DNA of 13,720 nucleotides. Origin: Dipetalonema caudispina (taxonomy: Eukaryota; Nematoda; Chromadorea; Rhabditida; Onchocercidae). The notes beneath the pieces were generated by a model. The model searched no databases. It was not told the DNA's origin and saw only the letters and a program-made list of their open reading frames with translations. Where the stretch lies: NCBI GenBank assembly GCA_013365325.1, contig JABVXV010000704.1:1-13720 (forward strand), given 5' to 3'. Both the position numbers and the translations under genes were made by a program. Positions 1 to 9,191 of the stretch are shown piece after piece; the stretch's first letter is position 1; each line of letters begins with the position of its first letter.

Positions 1-168
1 ACTTCCGTACTATTACCTGGTTGCATTTTTTGCTATAGGTATAAGTCTTATCGGTTTGGATACGGACACAAGTAATTTTATAGAAAAAATGAGCATTAAT
101 AGGTTTTTTGGCCCACTTGGATTGATTTCTGTGAGGACAACGGAGGCATTTACTCCCGTACTAATACC
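1..168. other. Unidentified segment joined to a 28S rRNA fragment
   Basis: This stretch is less AT-rich than most of the window and is open on both strands. On the plus strand, frame 2 runs without a stop from the window edge through the neighbouring rRNA fragment to TAG at 302-304. Its first part encodes a hydrophobic run (YYYLVAFFAIGISLIGL), then GPLGLISVRTTEAFTPV. On the minus strand the frame is open to TAA at 13-15, with a possible donor (CAG then GTAATA) just before it. I do not recognise a protein family in either reading. It may be the edge of an exon, a piece of another inserted sequence, or transferred DNA. The junction with the 28S-like sequence is near 168/169. Confidence 0.3.
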
Positions 169-296
169 TCCAACGCTTGACGAATTCTGCTTCGCAGTGA
201 TAGGAAGAGCCGACGTCAAAGGATCAAAAAACAACGTCGCTATGGACGCTTGGCTGCTACAAGCCAGTTGTCCCTGTGGTAACTTTTCTGACACCT
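169..296 (-). pseudogene. 28S rRNA fragment, peptidyl-transferase region (pseudogene)
   Basis: Read on the minus strand, this is about 128 bases of eukaryotic large-subunit rRNA. It starts AGGTGTCAGAAAAGTTACC, passes through CTTCCTATCACTGCGAAGCA, and ends AAGCGTTGGA. It is the conserved stretch around the peptidyl-transferase centre, of nuclear eukaryotic rather than bacterial type. Homology stops abruptly at both ends: the expected TTGTTCACCC does not follow TTGGA, and the expected upstream GGCTAG context is absent. Against the usual metazoan sequence as I recall it, about eight positions differ and all are transitions. One is the normally invariant GGGATAAC, here GGGACAAC. An isolated, diverged fragment with no flanking rDNA is a pseudogene, not a working rRNA. 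The plus-strand ORF across it is an antisense artefact. Confidence 0.85.
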
Positions 297-510
297 TTTG
301 CTAGAAACTTTCTAATAATTCAAAAGTATCGATAGGGTTTTTTGAATTTTTAGAAAAACACGGAAAACGTAAGAACTCCTCAAAGATTTGAAATTTTAAC
401 AAGCTTATTTGACATTGAAATATTATTCTTAATGGGAAAATGACTTCACAATATTAACAATTATGTGTATAAATCAAATTAAATTAAAGAACTGATTGAG
501 CGAATTAACG
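297..510. other. AT-rich spacer, no gene seen
   Basis: This is AT-rich sequence between the 28S fragment and the first minus-strand open block. I see no long ORF, RNA gene or repeat array in it. Confidence 0.5.
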
Positions 511-630
511 TCAAACCTTCCACTCTTCAAATTTTGTTTTCAACGTTTTTTCATCTTTGGTGTTTACGACAAAAGTTGATGCGCTTACGTTAAGACCACG
601 GAACACTAGCACCTTTCCCTCCCAATACAT
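511..630 (-). CDS. Short protein-like open block, unknown, possible exon or gene remnant
   Basis: On the minus strand, ATG at 628-630 opens 39 codons to TGA at 511-513. The product begins MYWEGKVLVFRGLNVSAS and ends KTKFEEWKV. Composition is balanced, with an alternating beta-like N-terminal part and a charged C-terminus. This differs from the poly-Ile/Phe translations typical of non-coding DNA here. I recognise no family. No convincing splice acceptor precedes it; only a purine-rich AAAAAAAAG is present. It lies on the same strand as the blocks at 719-850 and 891-1046 but in a different frame. It could be a terminal exon, part of a decayed gene, or chance in a less AT-rich patch. Confidence 0.2.
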   Translation of the reverse strand: MYWEGKVLVFRGLNVSASTFVVNTKDEKTLKTKFEEWKV

Positions 631-718
631 CCTTTTTTTTCTTTTATTGGAACATTTGTTGCAGTGAAAATAAAATTATTCGTTTTATGTCCATAAATAC
701 TAGAACACTCATTCTATT

Positions 719-850
719 TCAGAGATCATCAAGAAAGATGTCTTTGTCCGATGCCGGAATTGGTCGAAGTTCATATTTAAGATTCCGCCAGATATTCTGT
801 GGATGAATATTGGCGTAATCAAAGATGCTCTTTCTCCACTGTCTTTCCAT
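719..850 (-). CDS. Short protein-like open block, unknown, possible exon or gene remnant
   Basis: On the minus strand, ATG at 848-850 opens 43 codons to TGA at 719-721. The product runs MERQWRKSIFDYANIHPQ to a C-terminus near RPIPASDKDIFLDDL. The composition is hydrophilic and globular-looking, but I recognise no family. The frame is closed upstream by a TGA after a possible acceptor (CTAAAAG), and no GT donor precedes the stop, so it does not join cleanly to its neighbours. The opposite strand is also open over the same bases (725-868 plus), behind a good acceptor (ATTCTATTTCAG ending at 722). That plus reading begins IIKKDVFVRCRNWSKF. The coding strand is therefore undecided, although the minus strand agrees with adjacent blocks. 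Confidence 0.2.
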   Translation of the reverse strand: MERQWRKSIFDYANIHPQNIWRNLKYELRPIPASDKDIFLDDL

Positions 851-890
851 TTTAGATTCTTCTTTTAGTCAAAAAACCATCAAGTTTAAC

Positions 891-1414
891 TTATTCTTCC
901 TCTCGAGTATCCGACTGAGCAACAACGCAAATTGGCGCAGTACTCAAATCCTTCCTCATAGTTTGGGCTGTACTTAGTCGATTTATAGCTTTTTCTTGAG
1001 TATCTTCATCATCGCTAGCAAATATTATGGCCAGTTTCATTTCATTCTAAAATTCATAATTATCCCATTAAGTTGCCCGAAGATTTTGTCCTTCTAATCC
1101 GATAGAAAGCGCTAACAGTAAAAATGCTGATGAATTTCACTTTGCTGTTTAAGGAATTACGTCCTAACCGATTGAATTCTAAAAGTGAGTTCATTAAGTT
1201 CTAATAAACTTACCTTATTATATTCGGATGATTGGGAGCAACCAGATGGACCGCTGCCACTGAAATTTTTTCATTTTTAGCAGGCTGAATTACATCCTAA
1301 TTACATTCTTCAATTTAATTATTTTTGCCATTATCACTTCTGCTTCATATTAGACACTGAAATCTCATTGTTATTCAATTCTGATGACAATTTAGTGTGA
1401 CCTCCAAAAGGGAA
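891..1414 (-). CDS. Candidate 3' exons of an unidentified gene (partial, possibly degenerate)
   Basis: Three minus-strand blocks fit together by phase. The first (1414-1338) reads FPFGGHTKLSSELNNNEI and on, and ends in phase 2 before a GTGATA donor. The second (1259-1214) follows a TTTCAG acceptor, reads GSGPSGCSQSSEYNK, and ends at a near-perfect donor AAG-GTAAGT. The third (1046-891) follows an ATTTTAG acceptor. It reads NEMKLAIIFASDDEDTQEKA, then RLSTAQTMRKDLSTAPIC, and ends DTREEE with a TAA stop. The introns would be 78 and 167 nt. Compatible phases, GT/AG borders and mixed-charge composition support a real or formerly real gene. Against it, the first block is closed upstream by an in-frame TAA with no acceptor between, so no 5' end is found. 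I recognise no domain. Confidence 0.35.
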
Positions 1415-2666
1415 TTAAATTACTAAAATAAATTTTAGATGCCTTCAATCAATGTAATCGAAATTAATCCGAGTTTTTCTCTTTCTCATTGAATAGTGTC
1501 AGTTGTGAAACATAAAATATGCAAAAATAATAGAAATTGAGATTAACATAATATTCAGTGTGAGAGCTTTTACCGAATTGCATACTTTTGTATTTATGTC
1601 AGAAATGTCAAAACATTTATGAAATCAAAAAGGAAAATAATTCATTATAATATTATAGTGATTAGCGATCACATCTTGTTGCATTATAAATATCTACAAA
1701 GGATTATTTATTGAAATACAATGAAAATAAGAAGTTTGTAATTCTAAAAGAATTCTATTTTTTTGCACTTAATTTTGTAATAAGAATAAATTGAAAAGAG
1801 AAATGATACGACATATTGATAAGTCTTATTAATCGCTATCAAACTTTCTGCAATAATTACAATCGCAACTGAATTTTTAAAAATTAAAGCAGTACTATTT
1901 TCTGATTTTTCCGATATTTTGTTTATATAGCAACTTATCAATTTGCCTGATGATTTATCTTTCCAAAATTTCACTTTTTTCTTTTTTTGATCCTTTTTTA
2001 CTTTTGTAGTCTTCATCCATTTTCTTCCACTTTCTCAGTTTTATCTCATTTTTTTATTATTATTGTTAAATCATCTCAGTCAATTTTGATGATATGCTCT
2101 TTCGATTGTATTTTATTCTGCCTTTTTTTTTCCTTTTCTCCACATTTTCATTTCATATTTGAATGGATTCGATTGAATAGAAAAGTACGAAAAGCATATA
2201 ATTTGACAAATTAAAATATGATTTAAACTTAATTCAAAAGGAAGGAGTTTAATGCTTTCATCAGTTTGTTCATAAAACAATCAAATTAGTTAAGGAATAG
2301 CGAGAAAAGCAGAAAGTCAAATTAAACTTCTTTGTTGATTAATTGAAAAAGTGTTTAAAAATTTTACTAACGAGTCATAAAGCGTACAATTAATGAACTT
2401 TAAGATTTAATATCGTCTTGTAATTGCATAAACCAATTAAGTAAAAAGTAATTCAACACATTCAAAAGTTAATTGCATAAGCAGATAGTTCGCAATTAAT
2501 TACCAATTATAAGATAACAAAATGAAAGATTGTAAAGCAAACATAAGCAAATACGATTTTTTATCTCTCGCCTTTATAATATTAAGTAAATTGAATTTCG
2601 TACATATTATACGCACAATTTTCTATCCTACTTATCACTATTAATTAAATGATCAGAATAATAATG
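1415..2666. other. AT-rich intergenic region, no gene seen
   Basis: This is low-complexity AT-rich sequence between the candidate gene remnant and the 3' end of the receptor gene. The longest open frames, around 1744-2214 on both strands, give Phe-, Ser-, Ile- and Lys-rich translations typical of non-coding DNA. I see no tRNA-like arms, repeat array or splice-bounded exon. Confidence 0.5.
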
Positions 2667-2672
2667 TTTATT
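2667..2672 (-). terminator. Candidate poly(A) signal of the receptor gene
   Basis: AATAAA on the minus strand lies about 180 bases past the TAA stop at 2855-2857. It would give a short 3' UTR, normal for nematodes. The motif is frequent by chance in such AT-rich DNA, so the assignment is weak. Confidence 0.3.
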
Positions 2673-2768
2673 TTACAGAATTAAGATTCAAATAATATTC
2701 AGTTACTCGAAACATAAAAATATCACTCTTCTTCAAGACTTCATATTATTATAAATATGCTAAGTAGC

Positions 2769-2792
2769 ATTGATATCATTGATATCATTGAT
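2769..2792. repeat. Short tandem repeat of ATTGATATC
   Basis: ATTGATATC occurs twice head to tail, followed by a partial third copy (ATTGAT). Each full unit contains the palindrome GATATC. If the poly(A) signal at 2667-2672 is used, the repeat lies in the 3' UTR of the receptor transcript. Confidence 0.7.
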
Positions 2793-2854
2793 TAAAAATG
2801 GACGCAAATTTTCAGAATTTTTTGAAATAATTTCAAAAGGGAATTAGAAATAAA

Positions 2855-5800
2855 TTATGCTAACGGAACTGTTTCATTATAAATTGTTGGTGCACGAAGA
2901 ATAATGATAACACTACCAATCATGCATGCTAAAGTAAATAAAATTAAAAATATTCGATCCAAAACCATTGATATGTATTTCCAGTCTTCAATTACCTGAA
3001 GCATAAAATGATTATCTTACAGATTGATCACTCATTAGTTTAATGATTATTTGCAAAGTTTTCAACGATAGTCACATGTATGCCATTAATGGAATATAAT
3101 TTCATCATGGATGATCGATAACTATTTCATCATTACAGTGTATTTCACATTTTTTTTCCGAATAATTTTTTTTTTTTTAAATATCATGTCTATTTGTATT
3201 ATATGAAAAATGAGAGAAGGATTTTTAATTTTTTTTTTAAATTTTATTTTAAATTTGTACATCATAAAGATTATCCGTTGGAAATGTTACTCTGAATTGG
3301 AATGGAAGTGATAATCGGATAAAAGGGCTTCCGTCATACAATCTGTTAAAGTATTCAGTTTGCTTAAACTGAAAAAGCAAATCGTAATTGCATCGATTGT
3401 AACCTTTTTTTTCTAATCTATGATTTATAAATGGCATTTGAAATTTGCATGGTGAATAACCTGCCGATCGTTTTCATTATCTTTTAAATGATTAGCAATA
3501 AATGTGACATTGTTGACAGCATTTTCTGAGGCTGTTAATCCATGATGCTGCCGCTTGGAATTCCCGGAACTTTCATCATTATGTTTGGGAAAAGTGGAAG
3601 AAATATTTGTTGGATGAAGGAAATTTTCCTAAAAGGATGAAAATTTGCTTAAATTCTTAAGTTCATGAGAATTAAAAAATAAGAAATAGAAATCGAAAAT
3701 CAAGACGACTATGATTGTAAGAAAAAATCGATATGATGAAAATATTTGCCGCAATATAATTTCAAATTTAATTTGAACATAAATTTTGAATTACAAAAAA
3801 GTTGAATGCTCTATAATACCTCTTCAAAAGACGTCGATAGCAACGATGCTTGATTTCTACTTATTGTTGTTGGTGGTAATCGTAAATGAGGTCGTCTTGT
3901 TAAGATCGTCTGAAATGACAAGTAGTGTTAAATGATAGTGATAATAATACTAAAAATATCATATAGCATTTAATCAAAAACTTTACGAAGTTTTTTCATA
4001 AATTTGAGAAAAGTTAATAAAATTCCATGAAATTTTAATAAAATTTGTTAATTATACTTGAAAAATATCTCTTTGTAATGACTAATATTAGATATTTTCG
4101 CTTTATCACAAAAAAATAAAAGATAATTGATGGTGAAAAACGATATCATTAATAAATATCATTACTGATATCAAATTTCTATTAATAGTTTAGTAAATAA
4201 ATAAGAATCGATAGTGTATGCTTTAGTTTGGCAACGATAAATAACTAAACATTTCAAATTGTTAACTCATCATTATTTTTTAAAAATTTCGATTAACTCT
4301 CAACAAATTTTTACCACATTTGAATTATTTGTATCAGTTGATGTTGTTGTAATTCGTATAGGTATTGGCCGTTGCATGCATAAATATTTTGGTAGCCATT
4401 CGATGAAAAATTTTTTGGCCCATTTTGGCATTACATGTGTTGCTTGTGTTCTATTATGAATATTCTGTAGTTAAAAAAAAAAAATGAAATTGTTAATTTT
4501 TTTTACAATGAATTTGATAATAACTATATACGTTGGAAGAATGTGACAAATGCCTAAAAGAATTTGTGTGAAATTTGAATAATTCATGAGACATTTGGGG
4601 AAAATTTTTGAAATATGATAAAATTTGTTAATTTATTTTAGAGAAACGAGAAAGGAAGCGATGAAACAAATTAATTCTACCAAAGTGATAACAGTAACGA
4701 TGACTGATAAAGTGACAAGAACCATTGTGAATAGTAAATATTTTCCAATCAATGGGATTACCAATGAAGTTGGTGGAGTTATTTCAACTGTAAAAAATTA
4801 AAAATTTTTGAACTTTTTAATGAGTTTAAAAATTAAACTAACAGATTTGCAAAAAAAGCTTTAATTTCAAATTCAAAATTTAATCGCAGATATTGTGTTA
4901 CAATTTCTAGCATGTTGTAACGTATAGCTCTGTTTCAACTTATAATCGTTTTCAAAACTTCATTGAACTTCCGATGTATATTTTTCTTCATTTTAAGTTT
5001 TTTAAAAATTTTAGTTAACTTTTAATATATACTTTGAAGTATAATATGTTAATGTCTTGGAGATGTAAGCATTCCTCCTTAACATAAAATTGTGCAATCA
5101 TTAAATAATGCAAATGAAGGTATTATAATATTAATTTTTTCTATTATTCTACAGCTTAAGCTTTTTTAGGCTACTATTGCCAAATAATTTGCGCCATATT
5201 ATTTTAGATTTTGATTAGTACTTTTAGCATATGATGCTAATTATTCAATTAATTAGTGGTGTTGCTGGGAAACAGCTTTTCTTGTCAGAAAGATACCTGC
5301 AAATTCTTTAATTCTGGTAGACTACATAATTAAACTGAGTAAATCTGTAATTAGGTAAATCTGGTTATTGAGTAAATTTTGACCATTCCTTTTATTTCTA
5401 TTGTTGCATTAATTAATCCGTGTAATTTCATTTCAACTTTTTTAATTTAAATATTCCATTTTGGCTTGCTTAATTTATATTATCTTCACACTAGTTGAAT
5501 ATTTAAAAAGAATAAAACTTATGATGAATAGTAAAAATATTACGCAATATAAATATATAAATATTTATCATTGTAAGGAACATTTCTTGGACATTGCTGC
5601 TTGTCAAGAATTCATCGATTTGAATTTTATTTAAATCTCACTCACTACTAGTAGGACATCAATTTGAGAAGAATTTTAAAATGATGTAAATAATATTTCA
5701 TCTGACAGATTTTACTAAGCAAAAAGTTATTTTGTTCAAATAGCCTATTTGTCTGTTTCTTATTTCTATTTAAATTAAAATGCATAAGAAAGCATGCAAT

Positions 5801-8800
5801 CTTTTAATTCAAAAAAAAGAAAAAAAAAATTCCTATATAACGTCATTTCTAATAGCATTTTATAAAAATTTGAAAAATTTCAAAATATTTTTGTATCAGA
5901 AAAATAAAAAAAAAAAGATATCCTTAGCTTTTTTATGTTAATATAATTTGGCTATAATATAAATGAAACTTAATTATGTTGTAAAACGTAATTGAAACGA
6001 TGTAAGTAAGGATTAGAATGTATTGTTTTAAGTTATTCTTGTTGATAGATTTTATTAAAATCATGCAGGTATTATTATTAAGATAAGGTTGTATTTTTGT
6101 TATATTTCACTATCATTTGAACCTAAATGCTTAATATTTTAAATATGTTTATATGATGAATAACGCTGTAAGAAATTTTTATCAGTATTATCTGCAAAAA
6201 CTTATGAACATTTAGAAGAACATATACCAAATTCGATAATATCTTCTATAAAAATTTAGTTAGTTCGAGTAAAAAAAACAATGCTTTAAAAGACTTTTAG
6301 AGCTTTCGAATTTTAACTATGATTTTTTAAGGAAATGATTTTTTGTCCACCAACAGATGAATAGTTTTTTTTTTTCTGTTATAATGGTGGTAATGAATTG
6401 AAAAGTGCTAATTTCAATTTGTTACGAAATTTTGTCATTTAAAAATTACCAATAGAACAGGTTTCGAAGTTTGTTAGATAAATAATGAAAACAGGTAAGA
6501 TAAGATCTAAGTTAATGTAAGGGAAGCAAATTAAAAATTATTCAGTTTTAATTACTTTGACTCTTTGAATTTTATCAAGATTTAGCAAAGTCTTCGAAGC
6601 TGAAGCTTAAAATTTGAATAAATTTCAAAATAAAATCAACTGCAACTTTTCCAAGCAAAACATACCAAGCAATAAGAAAAATATAGTTAATGAGATCAAA
6701 ATTGATATGCAAAATGAAATCTTTTCACCACCATCAGATGGTAAATAAAATACTAATGCCGTAAGAAAGCTGAAATAAAGCAATACCATTGTATTTTATC
6801 TGAAAAAGTTCAATCAATACAAGAAGTCAAACTGTAAGGCAAAGTTTCAGGCTAATTAGGCGAAAGATTACAGATAGAAAGACATGGACTGAAATGATGC
6901 TTCCTTAATTGATATAAATTAAGCTATACTTACTTGATTCCAACAATTGGAAAAATGAGATTCACCGTGTAGAACAATGTTTTTCGACGAAGGTGAATTT
7001 CGTATGTAAGATCAATGAATGGTGATTCACAACATGGATATCTCAAATTTTCATGGAATATTTGAAAATGTTAACTGGAAAACTTATAAAATAACAACCT
7101 TTTCGTTGAATTTTTGAAATATTATCGAAGAAAAATTAATTTTTTTCTTTCTCAAATTACTTAATTTATTAGAAAAGAAAAATCGATCGATGAAATACCA
7201 TTTCAAATTTAAATGATAAATGATTGATAAAAAATCATCTAAAATTTTAAAAATTTTAAGCAAATAAACCTAATTTCATGACGTTTGCCAGAAACACCAA
7301 GTATATCCCATTCTACACTTGGATGATAATCGCTTAAATCAATACCTAAATAAAATTTTGAAAATAATATAATATATTAAGCTTATTTTAATTTCCAGTG
7401 ATAAATATTATTTTTATCTGCCCATTTAATTTCTCTTCAGTCTTTTTTTTTTAAATAAATAAATTTAGATTTAAAAAAAAAGAATCAATAATTAATATAT
7501 TTTATTACATTTATATAAACTCAACCTTGATCAACAATCCAAACTGTTTCGATATGCTCACCATCAGCTTCAACAATTATTTCCTTTACTTTTCGTTCAC
7601 TATCCGAATCCTTATGTTTTAAATCAACCTCTAAACCACCGTATGTCCATGAACCTATAAAAGAAAACAGAATTGTGTTAATGTTTAAAGTCAGATGAAA
7701 AATTGTAAACTTTTCTTCATTCTTAATTTATACATCTATATCATACCAAATTTCATTTCACAAGTTTGCTCATCGAATGGAAACCATTCCACGTTGATTT
7801 GACACATACTAAAAAAAAAAAAAAAAAAAAAAAAACTTTTTCAGTAAATGTAAGTGATAAAATTAAAAAGTATCCAATGAATAAAACATTTAATCGGAAA
7901 AATTGATTTTAAAAATAAATTTGAAGAAATTCACCAGAATTTTAAACCTTTTATAAATTGCTGGTGGTGTCCACTCTACAGTACCATTAGAAGATAATTT
8001 AGCTTTTGTCAAGAATGATACTTTATAATTTCCATCAGCACTGTAATATTACCAATTACAATTTTCTAAGAATAGAATTATTTCAGATATCTTTGCTTTA
8101 TGGTCTTTCTTTCTGATAATTTTTGGCAAATAAAACTTTTAATCTATCCCTTTTCCAGTAAATATCCACATTACTTAAATTCAAATAAGTTATAAAAAAA
8201 GGTCCAAACTTATTGTAAAGCACAATATCTGGAATCCAAATCATATCAGACGGAACGTAGAGTACATTTATTCCACCGTACTCTTCCGGATTCCATCTTA
8301 GCTTAATATCTGTCCATGTCTGTAATCAGAAAAGAATCAATGAAACCTAAATAATCACTTTCAAATTTTCGGATTTTTGTTTAAAAAAAAAACTACCACG
8401 AAGCATTCTTTGTTATCTTTTTCTTGCAAAAAGTTTCAAAAATTTATCCTTTAATATCTTTTATTGCTGCATGGAGGTGTTAGAATTATACCTCAATTTA
8501 TTTATTTATTTCTATTATCCAACTATTTCTGTTAAAAATTTCGTAAAATTTAAACAAAAATAATAAAAAATACGTGTTGAAGCCAAACATTTGTTGTCAT
8601 AATTTGATTCTTTTCATGCTGAAAGAATTGACTGAAAATTATTTAAACAAAAAAAATGCTTCAATAAAATTGTGCAGTTGTAACATTTATAAATTACTTT
8701 TAATTTTTGATCTTGGAAATTGAAATAAATATAAAATGTCGGAACTGACCACATCCAGTAATTGTGATAATTTCAGCTTAAAACGAACAACCAATGCATT

Positions 8801-8944
8801 TGTTTTATTGTCCACTGGTCGAACAAGTTTATTGTAATCAACTAACAGATCTTCAAATAAACGACTAGCATCTGTGTTGCAATAAACGATCGGTTGTAAG
8901 AAAATATAGAGGAGATTCACAACAATCATTTTGACTGGATACAT
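2855..8944 (-). CDS. Nicotinic acetylcholine receptor alpha subunit, UNC-38/UNC-63/ACR-8-like, 14 exons
   Basis: This is a pentameric ligand-gated cation channel subunit of the cell membrane, for acetylcholine signalling in muscle or neurons. Exons, in order: 8944-8750, 8618-8574, 8319-8210, 8040-7948, 7808-7747, 7654-7526, 7345-7270, 7041-6934, 6769-6666, 4787-4681, 4464-4315, 3909-3820, 3628-3461, 2995-2855. All introns are GT/AG and the joined frame is 525 residues. The start is the first ATG after an in-frame TAA at 8957-8959; a second Met is residue 6. Residues about 1-23 are a signal peptide. Loop A contains W108-Y115, the Cys-loop is C150-C164 (13 residues between), loop B is W171, and loop C is Y238-P-C240-C241, which marks an alpha subunit. 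M1 is about 259-281, M2 289-309, M3 324-343 and M4 490-512. The M3-M4 loop (344-479) is rich in Thr, Ser and Asn. N-glycosylation sequons occur at N46 and N135. Oddities are F245 for the usual loop C Tyr, Ile at M2 9', and Ile for the M1 Cys. The levamisole-type group is an inference from M2-M3 and loop sequences; the exact orthologue is unresolved. Confidence 0.95.
4788..6665 (-). other. Intron 9 of the nAChR gene, unusually long
   Basis: This 1878-nt intron separates the exon encoding M1-M2 from the exon encoding the M2 end and M3. The other introns measure 92-465 nt. The donor is G-GTATGT and the acceptor is TTTTTTACAG. The interior is AT-rich with A/T homopolymers. I see no ORF with protein-like composition, no RNA gene and no recognisable transposon. 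Confidence 0.8.
7811..7835 (-). repeat. 25-base A/T homopolymer forming the exon 5 splice acceptor tract
   Basis: There are 25 consecutive A on the plus strand, read as T on the transcript strand, ending immediately before the AG acceptor of exon 5 (7808-7747). The whole polypyrimidine tract is therefore one mononucleotide run. Its length is prone to replication slippage and to sequencing or assembly error. Confidence 0.9.
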
Positions 8945-9191
8945 TTCGCTTTTACTTTAATTAATTGAAAGATTAAATTTATTTTAACAATATTAAACAA
9001 TGTATTGGTTTTAAAAGATGAATTCGGTAATAAAGTTTATAAAGAAATTAGAGGGAAATTAAGCAATAAGACTAAAAAAATTAGAACGAAACAAATGATA
9101 GGATAGCATTTTGGGCCAAGATATCAGAAGAAAAAAGGACTGAAGAGAAAATGGCAAAGGAAGCATTTTATTAATCCATCTTAAGGCCTTT

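Noticed and set aside
13..294. Minus-strand ORF over the same bases
   Set aside because: It is the sense reading of the 28S fragment and has no protein-like meaning over 169-296.
56..304. Plus-strand ORF as a protein gene, ending in PCGNFSDTFC
   Set aside because: Its second half (from 169) is the exact antisense of 28S rRNA. Such antisense-rRNA translations are common false protein predictions.
1744..2214. Overlapping ORFs on both strands
   Set aside because: These are low-complexity Phe-, Ser-, Ile- and Lys-rich translations of AT-rich DNA.
3249..3437. Minus-strand 62-codon ORF inside the last nAChR intron
   Set aside because: Exons 13 and 14 join in frame without it. It lacks matching splice borders and the frame needed to sit between them.
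4259..4459. Plus-strand 66-codon ORF
   Set aside because: It is a shadow of nAChR exon 11 on the opposite strand.
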